Positions 25,052-36,800 of a stretch of DNA of 64,000 nt are shown here, piece after piece. A program made the position numbers and the translations under genes. The stretch comes from Zygnema cylindricum. Its lineage: Eukaryota; Streptophyta; Zygnematophyceae; Zygnematales; Zygnemataceae. Below the pieces are notes generated by a model. The model had not been told where the DNA came from. It made no database searches and worked only from the letters and a program-made list of their open reading frames with translations. Positions within the stretch are counted from its first letter, which is position 1; the number at the start of each line of letters is the position of its first letter. The stretch is from the NCBI GenBank assembly GCA_037447655.1, contig JBBHKE010003460.1, positions 186,001 through 250,000 on the forward strand. The letters are read 5' to 3'.

Positions 25052-26371
25052 TGTTGGTTTTTGGAAACCTTTAGTCCTCTCTGTGTCACATTAATATACT
25101 TCCAATGCTGCGCTGGTTAGATCGCAGCCATAGCAGCGTGTGTGATAAAGATACTGTGCTGCCATGCTGCGCTGGTCACATCGCAGTCATAGCAGCTTGC
25201 GTACTAGGTACTAAGTTTGTTGGAACGTACAGAATTGGACTTCAAGTGACGCGAAGAAACATAGACGAAAGTGCGGAATGTGTTGGAGAAATGGACAGCG
25301 GATCGTGAAGCGATCCGGTGATTAATATTCGAAATGATTTAAATTTTACGTGGGCCGTACGAAACATAATGCGGCGGTCAAACATGTGATGAATTGGACG
25401 CCACCGGAGCTACGGACGGCGGGGCCATCAGTTTGGTGAGGGACGCGAAATCGCGTCTATCACATGATATTTATTTTGGACGGTCTTGATTCGTTTGACG
25501 TAATTTGTAAGACTTGTAAATATTTAGTCATTTCTTGTTTGTCCCGTGTATTTATTTTAACGGTAGTTCTCTGGTACACTCACATTAATAGAGGTAGTAT
25601 ATTGATTACGTACGGCTGGTATGCCTCCGTACAGTTAGTAGTAAGCTGTAGGGTATATTGGTAGGACTTATTCATTTCAATTCTCAGATAAAAATCCCAA
25701 AAAGGAGCAGAAACAGTTTCTGTCCAAAAAGTTCCTGTGAGTCTATAAATGAATAAGTCCTACCAATATACACTACAGCTTACTACTAACTGTACGGAGG
25801 CATACCAGCCGTACGTAATCAATATACTACCTCTATTAATGTGAGTGTACCTGAGATCTACCGTAATAATTAATACACGGGATAAACAAGAAATGTCTAA
25901 ATATTTACAAGTCTTACAAATTACGTCAAACGAATCAAGACCGTCCAAAATAAATATCATGTGATAGACGCGATTTCGCGTCCCTCACCAAACTGATGGC
26001 CCCGCCGTCCGTAGCTCCGGTGGCGTCCAATTCATCACATGTTTGACCGTCGCATTATGTTTCGTACGGCCCACGTAAAATTTAAATCATTTCGAATATT
26101 AATCACCGGATCGCTTCACGATCCGCCGTCCATTTCTCCAACACATTCCGCACTTTTGTCTATGTTTCTTCGCGTCACTTGACGTCCAATTCCGTACGTT
26201 CTAATAAACTTAGTACCTAGTACGCAAGCTGCTATGACTGCGATGTGACCAGCGCAGCATGGCAGCACAGTATCTTTATCACACACGCTGCTATGGCTGC
26301 GATCTAACCAGCGCAGCATTGGAAGTATATTAATGTGACACAGAGAGGACTAAGGTTTCCAAAAACCAACA
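25052..26371. repeat. Large inverted repeat (hairpin), two arms of about 625 bp with a 70-bp loop
   Basis: Left arm 25052-25677 and right arm 25747-26371 are near-perfect inverse copies, from TGTTGGTTTTTGGAAACC on the outside to TAGGACTTATTCATTT next to the loop. Differences between arms are scattered point changes. The loop contains a small palindrome CAGAAACAGTTTCTG. Mirror ORFs in the arms (about 66 codons) are by-products. It lies just downstream of the Harbinger transposase. Either a foldback-type transposon or head-to-head duplicates of one element. Confidence 0.9.
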
Positions 26372-26598
26372 CTCCCCCAAACCTTTAGACTCTCTTAGCC
26401 ACTAAGTTTACATTTCTCCTTTCTCCCCTTTTGTTGAACTGTCACCACCGTTTCGGCTAACGTTACCACTGATTCAAATAATTCCGTACATCCCAAGCAA
26501 TTAGTACCATTGCTTCCCCAATTTGCAGATCTATTCGAACCTCCACATTAAATCAAGATAGCATTAGAAACTCGTACTGTACCCACGAAATATTTTGT

Positions 26599-26823
26599 AT
26601 GGACGAAACGACACGCACTCACTAAACTGAATTTTCAAAACAACATCAAATACGGGACATTTTATGTGATTACGTTATGAGGGGAAACGCGAGTGACAAT
26701 GAAGATACTGGTGTTTACGTTTCACATGCGTAAGGAGTGGACAACATAGATATGCTTGTTGAACAATCTTACGATGATGAAAGTGACGATAACAGTATAG
26801 ATGAGATGGACAACGATGACTGA
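26599..26823 (+). pseudogene. Possible detached C-terminal remnant of the Harbinger transposase
   Basis: A broken reading frame (stops at codon 9 and after VYVSHA) encodes QIRDILCDYVMRGNASDNED and then an acidic tail ending in NDD. An arginine-aspartate-hydrophobic end of this kind is common at the C terminus of plant Harbinger transposases. If correct, the hairpin at 25052-26371 was inserted near the 3' end of the transposase gene. Weak evidence. Confidence 0.3.
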
Positions 26824-27060
26824 TAAAGTGTTCATTATTTTAGGTGATGTAAAAGTAGTTATTTTATCACTTTATGGTATGAGTTCTAAATATTGACAAT
26901 TCTTTCTTAGTTAAGGATTCCATTTCAAACTTCACCATGTTTGTATCTCTATGGAGAAATATTTTTTTAATTCATGTGTTGTTGTTTGTCGTTGGTTTTA
27001 TGTTACATGTTTTTTCCAAAACATTTTCCACTCCTTGAATGTGTTTTTCTAGTTTTTTTT

Positions 27061-27421
27061 CCCCCCTCTCTCTCTCACTCTCTCTCTCTCTCTTTCTCCT
27101 TCTCTCTCCCTCTCTTTCTCTCTCTCTTTCCCTCTCACTCTCTCCCTCTCTCTCCCTCTCTCTCCCTTTCTCCCCCTCTCTCCCTCTCTCTCCCTCTCTC
27201 TCCCTCTTTCCCTCTCTCTCTCTCTCTTTCTCTCTCTTTCTCTCCTCCCCCTCTCCCACTCTCCCCCTCTCCTCCTCTCCCCCTCCCTCTCTCCCTCTTT
27301 CCCTCTCTCCCTCTCCCTCTCCCTCTTTCTCTCCCTCTCCCTCCCTCCCTCCCTCCCTCCCTCCCTCCCTCCCTCCCTCCCTCCCTCCCTCCCTCCCTCT
27401 CTCCCTTCCTCCCTCCCTCGG
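27061..27421. repeat. Pyrimidine microsatellite, (CT)n / (CCCTCT)n / (CCCT)n
   Basis: About 360 bp of almost pure pyrimidine on the plus strand, beginning with CTCTCT runs, passing through CCCTCTCT units and ending in about 18 CCCT units. All long ORFs here (Pro/Ser/Leu on plus, Arg/Glu/Gly on minus) come from the repeat. Confidence 0.97.
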
Positions 27422-28048
27422 TTTCATTTGTAGTTTGTTGTTGTTTACATGTATTTTATATATGCTTTTAAAAAAAGAAAATCCCATTATTTTCATTTGT
27501 CTTTGAAATTTTTCACCCTCTCCCTTTCCCTCCCCATACCTCTCTTGGCACCCCAAAATGGCAAAAATGATGCGAATTTTTTCGCAGCACTTACATAAAC
27601 ATTAATCATTTTTTCTTCAAACTAACAACAAACATATTATGCAAAAGATATCATACAAAAAGGAACAAACATAAAATTTGAAAACTAAATCGTTTATGTG
27701 AAAAACAACACAATAAATAAATTTGTTTTCTTAATGGATTGATGTTGTAACTATCAACATATCAAGACCTTCAAACGGGTCAATTCTATGCTTGACATCA
27801 AAATAGACAAACTAAAAGTGTTGGGAAGTCACATACGCGAACCCTTAAAATTTTGTTTTTTTCATCACGAGGTCAACCAAATATTGTACACAACCAAATG
27901 AATACTAACCATTTCTTCCCTTTCAAAAAAGTTAGCAAAACACAACTCACTAAAATTTACTATTGATTATTTTGTCGGTATTTCCATCCAATGCTGACAC
28001 CATTTTGTCGACGACTTTATCAAAAATATTTTCAAGCCGGTCTAATTG

Positions 28049-28700
28049 CTAATCGGATAGTTTTTCTTGTCGATCAAAATGCTTATTACTTACCTTTCCC
28101 ATATTTGTTTCCAACATGTCACCCAATTCTTTCGACATACGTGTGGAGTTCTCTTGCTTAACCTTGCGTACGTCTCGTTTTCTTTTCCTTGATGTTGTGA
28201 ACTTATCTTCATGCACAGGCGCATGAAATCCAACACTTTTCTCTTCACTTGCTCCTTTCGTTTCTCCCCCTTCATCTTTTCTTTCTTTCTTTCTGTTCTC
28301 CTCACTTACACCGTTTGAACATCCATTATCGTCCTTATAATCGCCACTCGCATTTGGTTCTTGTACATTACTTTTTTGGTTCATTGGATTACCTTGATGT
28401 AGGAATTTTTCTTGTTTCGCTTCATTTAATGCCTCCATCTCGTACAACTCCCACCTGACGTTTTTTGCCTTAGGCGTACGATTTTCTTTCCCTAAAGTTC
28501 CCGTGTTTTCCGTCGTTTTCCACCTTGTTAGGGGATAGTTTGGAGTTGTTTCAAGAGAGATAAAAAGGGGGAACTACGGGTTAAACCTGAGGTGTACTCA
28601 TCCAACTAGGTGGTGTCGCAACGTAATTTGTGTTGTTGACAAGGTCGTTCCTGTTATTGGCGTATAAAGGCCAAAAATTTTGCGTTTCATTTCCTGACAT
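28049..28700 (-). CDS. Lysine-rich ORF, possible Harbinger ORF1 (accessory protein) remnant
   Basis: An uninterrupted frame 28447-28049 can be extended upstream through NVRWELYEMEALNEAKQEKF and GTLGKENRTPKAKN to about 28523. A separate frame starts with MSGNETQNFWPLYANN at 28700. Joining them needs a short intron of about 65 bp with a weak donor. The product is hydrophilic, with a basic cluster SRKRKRDVRKVKQ, and ends in a helix-prone segment. PIF/Harbinger elements normally carry a second, Myb/SANT-like gene, and the position 3 kb from the transposase fits, but I see no Myb tryptophan pattern. Function unproven; it may be a fragment. Confidence 0.4.
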
Positions 28701-30036
28701 ATTACCTGTGAGGGGTGTCATACAGACGGAAAGTTAATTTTTAGCCTCTTTATTCATTTCGTCTTACAACCCGACAATACTTTGCATCACATAGGCTTAC
28801 AAATCTGCAAACAAACCTACAACTAGAACGAAGCAATCTGTCATTTGCTAGTTGTAGAGCTTCACATTGTACCACCTATACAACTATACATTTCTGCCAA
28901 CTACACATTTCTACATTTCTGCCAACTGTACATTTCTACATTTCTGCCAACTGTACAAATACACATTTCTGCACATTTTTGCAATTATTTCTTTTCTGCA
29001 TACTGTTTGCTTCCATTTCATCTATATTTCACTTCGTTTACCTTTTCTTACTTTAGTAATTCATTTCATTCAAATTCTTTTTTTTTTGCACTTAAGACAT
29101 GTATCCATCTTTTTCTTACATTACCTCTCACTTCTATACAACTTTATTCATTAGTTTTTACACATTATTCCTTTGTATCTATTATGTCCGTTTATGCTGT
29201 TTAATATCATGCTTGTCATGTCTCTCCAACTTTCAATGGATTTCGCTTCTTTTATAAGGGTCTTATGTATTTTACAACTCATTATAATACTCTTGTTTCC
29301 TTCCATCTATACCTATATTCTTATTCCTTGCATCATTATTTTCTTTTTTCTATCTGTTACATATTATTCATATGTCTTTTTCATTTCTTTCATAACTACA
29401 TTACGTATATATTGCTTCCCCGTTTCTTTTTTTTTGACAGTTCATTCTTTTATGTTATTACCATTCTTCTCTTACTATGGTTTACACTACATTTGATTTC
29501 ATTCACAAAGCTCATTTACTGTATCTTTTATTTCATTTTATTCATATTTTCATTCATACATTTCTCATTACAGTAAACAAACGCAAAATCAAATCGACCA
29601 GTTATCTAATATAATTCAATCATATTCACATTACACATAAATTCATTCATTTAGACATTTATCAATGAATTCGAATATTAATCAATCACAGTAGATATTC
29701 AATATTTATGTTCATAGGAGTATTCATGTAAGTACTAGTATTTCTTGTATGCTTTACATCCCCTTTTACATGCATTATGTTTTTACACCTCTTCATAGAG
29801 TTACACGTTGCTTTCAGGTGGTTAAGTGCACTCTTTAGATGAAAGTGTACAACTATACATTTTGTGCAAATTTCTCTCAGTTGTATAACTATACATTTCT
29901 ACCAACTAAATGAAGCATTACATTTTTGGGAATCTGTCATTTGCTATATGAAACAGTAGCTGCTTAACGGCAATAGATGCAGTTGTAGCAATAGCAGCAG
30001 CAACAGCTTAACAGTAGGAGCTCAGAGTTTGGAGTA
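28701..30036. other. T/C-rich non-coding DNA, distal part of the Harbinger region
   Basis: Strongly pyrimidine- and AT-rich on the plus strand; hydrophobic ORFs at 28845-29576 are composition artefacts. Three short tandem copies of TTTCTGCCAACTGTACA lie at about 28890-28975. No gene seen. Confidence 0.6.
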
Positions 30037-30223
30037 GAAAATGTAGAGAATAATGAAGAAACGTTGGTTTACTTCAATAGAAAGAGCATATAGAGAAAAG
30101 ATGATTAAATGTAAAAGAGAAAAAATGTTGAAAATGTAGAGAATAATGAAGAAACGTTGGTTTACTTCAATAGAAAGAGCATAAAGAGAAAAGATGATTA
30201 AATGTAAAAGAGAAAAAATGTTT
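30037..30223. repeat. 93-bp tandem duplication
   Basis: A unit starting ATGTAGAGAATAATGAAGAA at 30041 is repeated at 30134 with a couple of changes. Second copy ends near AAAAAATGTTT. Confidence 0.92.
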
Positions 30224-30726
30224 ATATAAGAATACTATATTAGTATTATTATGTTTTATTTACTATATAAATGGGGAAATTTGTTATATGTACCTTCTTT
30301 GGCTTCCTAAGCTCCGGAATTGGTATGGCCGCAGGGGCCAAAAAAAGTCCTAACTCCTCTTAACCGCTGTCCCAAATAGACAAGAAAAAAGGTCATTAGA
30401 CACATTCCTCCACCATGTATAAGTAGAAAACATAAATAGGAGAGGGAATTATTCGCATTACTCAATGAAATTTATGCATGTTTATTTATACTTTGGAATT
30501 GAAACTGCAATCTCTACTGCAGAGATTGCAGAAATTACTTCGAGGAAAAAAAATGCCAAAAAATGAATCAATGGAAAGAAAAAGTCACAAGAAAAAATTA
30601 GAAAATTTAAAAAGACCTAAGACGATACCGAATAAAGAAAGGAAAAAGTAGACAATGAAAAATTCAATTCCTCTATAACTGAAACCATAACTGAGATCAA
30701 TTATTTACAAAATCTACCATGTGACA

Positions 30727-30843
30727 CTGCACGAGAGAGGAGAGGGAGAAGAAGAGGCAGAGGGTAGGAGAGAGGAGAGAGGAGAGAGGGGAGAGGGGAA
30801 AGGGGAAAGGAGAGAAGGAAAAAGGGGAGGGGGGGAGGGAGAA
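30727..30843. repeat. Purine-rich GA/GGAGAG tract
   Basis: About 115 bp of nearly pure purine on the plus strand, mainly GAGAGGAGAG and GGGGAAAGG words. Confidence 0.9.
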
Positions 30844-31394
30844 TGCTGGAAGGTGTACACAGAAGAACAAGAAATGAAGGTATGCACATTTGGAAGCAGA
30901 TATAGGAATTAAATGTATTATGAAGTCAATTAATAAAAAAACAAACAAACAAACAAATAAAATAAATATATTTAAGATTTTACTGATAAAATCAATTTAA
31001 CAATGTACAGTTGTGAATGTGCCTGTTTTTTTTTCTCACTTTTTTTTCTTTTTTTCTACTTGCTTTCGCATACATAATGGTACAATTGAGTCTTTTTTTT
31101 GAAAAAAAACTCATTACAAATGTAGGCTTTTTGGAAAGTTTGAAGTTTTTTTTTTCTTTATGGAACAGTCTCGTTGACTCGGTAACCCTATTTTTTAAAA
31201 GATAATAACTATCTTTGCTTCCATGAAAATATGTAAAAGTTTGAACTACGGCAGTTAGCGTACTTTGTTTATGTGAAAATTATCGTTCGAAGTTTTATTC
31301 ATCCACATTAATAATAGTGTGTAACATGTGTTCGAAGAATCTATGTTTATTCGTTTAAAATATTAGGTCAAGTAAATTCTTTCTGACATGATAT

Positions 31395-32125
31395 TGAGCT
31401 AGTTATATTTCTTGCCTTCTCTTATATCCACACTAAATAAAGTGGATCGTGCCAAACAAGATGTTTTGCCCTCTCTTAAGACCTCACTAAATAATGCGTA
31501 AAAGTCCACACTAAATTCTGTGAGTCGTTTGAGACAAGGTATGTTGCCTTTCGACGACGATATATTGTGTTTCTCTGAAATCCACACTAAATAATGTGTA
31601 TTCTGTTTCTGCCCTCTCTTGGATCCACTAAATACTGTGTGCCATTTCGGACGGGTATGTTGCCTTCTCTTATATCCACTCTAATTAGAGTGTTACTTCA
31701 GACAAGATTTTTTGCCCCTCTTACATCCACACCGAATACCACTTAGTAGTTAAGACAAGATGTTTTGTCCTCTCTTACATCTACACTGAATAGTGTAGTA
31801 CTCAAGACAAGATATTTTGTCCTCTGTTACATCCACACTAAATACTATGTAGTAGTTAGAAACAAGATATTTCGTCCTCTCTTACATCTACACTAAATAC
31901 TGTGTAATACTTAAGACAAGGTATTTCGCCCTCTCTTACATCCACACTAAATACTGTGTAGTACTTTAGATATTCTGTCCTCTCTTACATCTACCCTAAA
32001 TACTGTGTAGTACGTTAAGACAAGATACTTTGTCTTCTCTTACATCCACACTAAAAATTGCCTGTGGTTGTCTTTCAGACAAGGTATTTTGCCCTCCCTT
32101 CAATCCACACTAAATCATGAGTAGG
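31395..32125. repeat. 56-bp minisatellite, about 13 copies
   Basis: Units of 50-60 bp contain GACAAGATATTTTGTCCTCT, then CTTACATCCACACTAAATAC, then TGTGTAGTACTTAA. The copies at 31730-32030 are closest to each other; those at the left edge are most diverged. Each unit includes the small palindrome CACACTAAATACTGTGT. No coding frame persists through the array. Confidence 0.88.
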
Positions 32126-32264
32126 GTTGTCTTCAAACTGGGACATAATGAATACTGTAAACCACACTAATTATGTGACTTCCAAAAAAAAAAAAAAATG
32201 TCAAGAGGTCAAGAACTACAAAGAAAAAAAATGGTCACATTTTCAAAATTATAAGAAAGTGCTG

Positions 32265-32476
32265 GTCAAGGGAGAACAGGGAGGGGCAAAGCGGAAGGGT
32301 GAGGGAGGAGGAGGATGAGGGAGAGCAGGGAGATGGAGCGTAAGGAGGGAGCGGGGGAGAGGAGGGGGAGAGGGGGAGAAAGGGAGCTGGAGAGGGGGAG
32401 ATAGGGAGCGGGGGCAGGGCTGGGAGAGAGAGAGAGGGGGGAGAGGAGAGAGAGAGAGAGAGGGGGGAGAGGGAAA
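32265..32476. repeat. Purine-rich GGGAGA/GAGAGA tract
   Basis: About 210 bp dominated by GGGGGAGAG, GGGAGC and GAGAGAGA words on the plus strand. Overlapping ORFs are low-complexity. Confidence 0.92.
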
Positions 32477-33843
32477 GGTATGCTAACACAACCAACATTA
32501 ATTATTGTGAATGGGTTGACCTGTCATTAAAAAATCAATTTGATTCCTCTTTTAGTGTAAATAAATCTAATAAAAAAAAAAGTTACTCCCAAATAATGAA
32601 AACACACTTATCCAATAGGAAGTGCAAAAAAAAGGTACTATAGAAACAGAAAAAGACAAAAAAAAAAATTATACAAAATAACACAACAAGATGAAATTTG
32701 ACAAACATCACAAAGGACAAAATAAGAGAAAACAGGATAAAATAACAAAAAGCTGAAAAAACAAACTATGGAAGAGGACGGGATGTAGAGGTGATAAAAG
32801 TTTTTTTTGTTTTTTTTGTGTGGGAGGGGGTTTTATGGGTGTTTTACGTTTTTTTTTTTTTGAACGCGCGAAATTATTGTGACGTTCAACGTCTCTTTTC
32901 GAAAATGTCCGTACATTTTTGATTATATAACGTACAACTTCCGTGGTATTTCTGTTCAGTTCACTGAACAGAAAGTACCAATAAGTGCGACGCATATTTC
33001 CCGTTTTTTTCCGTACATATCCGTAAAAAAATGTACAGTTACAGTAATTAGTTTACAGTTTTCCGTAAAATTTCAGTTTCAGTTTACAGTACACGTTTTT
33101 TAACGATTTTTTCAAAAGTCACGAATTATACGTTTCAATCGCAAAAAAGGAAAAAATCGCGCGATTTGAACAACTATGCTTTTGAACTATGGTTCTAATG
33201 GTTTTCGACAAGTGCTACCGGCCTTAACGAGCTATATTTCACCTTCCAAGAATTGCTTACGTGTGCTGCTTCAAACAAACAGTTTGGCACGTGAATTCTA
33301 GCAGAAAATAATGTTAATCGAACGTGTGAACGATATTTATAAATCGCCGTACGAAATGTCCGCACTTTCGAACAATTTAACTATTACAGGTTACCTATCA
33401 TTAAGTTACCGGAAAAAATCAGATACAGTATGGCTATTCAAATTTCAGTTACAACCATAAAAGCTGTTTTCAGTAGAACGGGGTTGGCGGGATATATTAC
33501 GGGCGTTGAATCCAGTTACAATTGCAGAAGATGTTTTCAGCGACACACAGTAACTGTGGCGAGTATGGATTTGTAGTTTTTCCCCCATGGAACGGAAGCG
33601 AGAGACGCTACGTGACCATTTCTGTCATCCGGCCGGAGCCATATTGCCACATGCATGGCTTAACTGACGTATCAGCATCTGTTGCTGGAGCCGGCGACCT
33701 CGTCGGTTCTCGAAGATAGAGGACAGAAGCGAGCTGAATGACACTCTTATTTTGCTCCATTTGTGCGCATAATATGGCTTAAATTACGATACTTTTGTTC
33801 TATGCTAGAGAGTACCAGCTTGCAGTGTCTACGAGTGTCCGCC
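32477..33843. other. Intergenic region and VAL-like promoter/5' leader
   Basis: AT-rich with poly(A) and poly(T) runs to about 32870, then TACAGT/CCGTAAA-rich degenerate repeats to about 33110. The final 350 bp before the ATG is GC-richer and is the probable promoter or leader. No clear TATA box. An upstream in-frame ATG exists at 33802. Confidence 0.5.
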
Positions 33844-36800
33844 ATGGCCGCTGCTGTTTGCTCGAACAGAAGATGCTTGAATGCTGGTAAACCGAGTATT
33901 AAAAAAGGTTCGAGATTAGGTTGGAGACTTAGTAACGGACAACGAGCAGAGCTTTGTGCGGAATGCGGGTGAGCTCTACATTTGTTTAATTATTGTAATT
34001 ATTTCCAGAGAATGATACTTATAATGGTTTGAGACTATTCCATATGAGGCTTGGACGTTATCACAGGACTGTACATTAAGTGTCTCAATGATATTTGCTG
34101 TTGCTTGTTTGTGTGGTATGTACACAGGCGTGCATATGAGGAGCTTCGTTTTTGTGAAGTTTTTCATGTCAATGATAGTGGATGGAGGACTTGTAATGTT
34201 TGTTCGAAGGTAAGTACCAATTTCGTAAACCTAAGAATGTCAAGAGGGGGATTTCTTGGACAAATCAAGCACATTCCCTTGATTCTCAATCCAAATTTAA
34301 TGTATCTTGCTAGTTTGCTTTTTTTTTTCAAGACCTCACTCTGTTGTTATAAATATGTAGAACTGTTTAAGTTACCAAGTTAAAAAACTTGATCAGAACT
34401 TGAGTTAAAAATGTAACTTGTTTTATTTTGCTTGTTTGCTTTTCTTTTTTTCAAGGCCGTTACTGTTGTTGCAAGAAAGTTTAGGTTACCAAGTTGAAAC
34501 TGGATTGGAACGTGAGAATGGAAGCTGTTCTGTTTTGCAGCAATTGCATTGTGGCTGCATCGTATCCATTAAGACCTATTATTTGATGGATGCTGGAGGT
34601 GTGGAGTGCCTCGCGTGTGCAAAAGCAAGCACTCGTCTGCAGGTTAGTCCTTAGCAATGGTTTTCAATTTCTTTTAATTTTTATTATGTTGTAATTTTCT
34701 TTTCTTTTCTTTTCTTTTGCGATTCTTCATATCTCTAGTTGGCCACAGAACCACCCCCAATTTATTTCTTTTTCCACATCATCCTGCATTTTTCTCCCAT
34801 TGCTGCTGTTCTCCTAAGGTTTTTGTGTACTTCTTGGATTGGTCAACCGTTATTTCTCTTTGTCTTGACAATAGTAACGTCTGGTAGGATTAGTGGTTCT
34901 TGGAAGATTATTGCCAGCTCTAGTGCTTGCCAGAAGATTATTCTGAAAGGTTAAATTTCATCGTGGCTTCTGTTTGAGAACTGTTTAATTGTGGATTAAT
35001 GTATTTGTGTACATTAAATATAAAGCTACTCTGCGCATCGCTATTTGTGTTAATAACACTCATTCAATCACGACTTTTTTTGGCCGAAATAAACCTTGTA
35101 TCATTATAAAATAATTTTACAGATTCTATTTAAGGGAGTGGCAATAAATTGACCACGTCAGTCTGCCCTACATTAAACTAGTATACTTGGAACTAATGTT
35201 GTTTTTATACCAATAATTCCGTAACCAGTGTACACCGTCCATTGCTATTAGACTTAGTGAATTATTAACGTGAACACTTGATTGACTGCACTAAACTACA
35301 TTTTGCAACATGGCTTGTTTTGGGCCACTTCTTCAATATTGTTATGAACACTAATTTATGATTTCCGGTCAAATAACGCTACCTGGAAATAGAGTGATTT
35401 ACTCTGATAGTGATGGGCAGTGTATCGTCCTGTGCAGTTTATACAGGTTCCTGTTTCTGTTTCATAACTTCAAGTTGACATAAAGTTGAATGGATTGTTT
35501 TTGTCCAGGGCGGTTTTCCTTATCCTGCTGTGCTGTCATCCTCATTGGCTCTTCTAACGGTGTGTATTCAGGATCTTTTCCAGCGAGGTCGTTCTGCAAT
35601 GGATTTTTGTTTGTTCATTTATTTATTTTTATTCTCATTATTGTTCTAATGAATTTTAACATTATTATTTTTTTTTTGCGTCGCTGTCTATATGTCAGCA
35701 TTCAGCTGTTATTGTAAACTATTTGTTTATATTTGTGCATGTTCAAGAGCATTTCCAGTCAGGTCTCTCTGTAAATGATTTTAATTTGTTTATAGAACTG
35801 AGAGGGCTGTGTCAAGCATCTCAAAAAAAACTAAAAGCCAAAAAATAAATACCCTAAACAAACCTCCAAAGGTGTATATAAAATGCTGTAAAGATGCAAA
35901 ATATACCCTCGAATTCTCCTTGTTTTCATCAATTTCTAGTCATCCGAAGGCTTATTCTGACTCATAACTAAATCAATAACAAACTGAAACATGTTTTTAC
36001 TGAAATTAGTTCTATTGAGTTTCTGTTTATTGTGTTTTTCAAATTCTTGGCAGTTGTTGCTATTCCCCTTTTTCTTATTAGTTTGTTGAGTTTCTATCTT
36101 GATTTTATTTAAGTATTGATCTTTTTAACAAGGGTTGTCACTTCTAAATCGAAAATTACGATCATTTTCGATCACGGAGAAAAAAATTATCCAGAGACAA
36201 TTTATAAGAAAAAAAATATTTTCATAAAAGGCAAAAATGTGCTCAGAAGAAAAATAGGTCCCCATGTGTTTGACAGCATTCAACTGTAATCAAATTGGAA
36301 GCTTTATACTTTACAGAGGTTTATGGCTTTGAGAATATGGGCATATTATACAGTTATACTACATTTTCAGTTGTGATTTTGTGGTTTAATTGCTGCTATT
36401 CCTTGTCAATATGTAACACGACCGGCTTGAATCCTATTTTTAGGAATCAAGCGGCCAGCCTGATGAGGAGACTCAAGGTGGAGGTAATCTGGATGTTTTA
36501 TCAAAGCCATCTGCTGATGAAAGCCCAAATGAGGTACTAAATGGCGAGACTGGAGATCCTATGCTACCTTCCAATTCCGCCCTTACAGTGAATGGATTAT
36601 CGGTGCTTGAAGGCGAGACCGAGAAACTCTCTGTAGAAACTCTGACTTTATCTCCAGTCGCAGGGCTTCAAGCTCCTCAAGCTCCTAATGCGGTTTCTCT
36701 GATGACACAATCAAGAAGTCCAGTTGACGCAACAATGGACGCATCCAAGCCGATACAGACCTCTGAGTATCCTTTTTTGCAAATTTATGGTAGAATCTTT

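Noticed and set aside
25464-25960. Two 66-aa mirror ORFs
   Set aside because: They are the same stretch in the two arms of the inverted repeat; no family resemblance and scattered changes without a coding pattern.
26972-27556. Long ORFs on both strands (Pro/Ser/Leu and Arg/Glu/Gly)
   Set aside because: They are translations of a pyrimidine microsatellite; no complex sequence or splice context.
28845-29576. Hydrophobic Phe/Leu/Tyr-rich ORFs resembling membrane proteins
   Set aside because: Artefacts of T/C-rich DNA; overlapping frames all look alike.
31395-32125. Possible CRISPR-like array
   Set aside because: Contiguous diverged tandem units without unique spacers, in a eukaryotic genome; a minisatellite.
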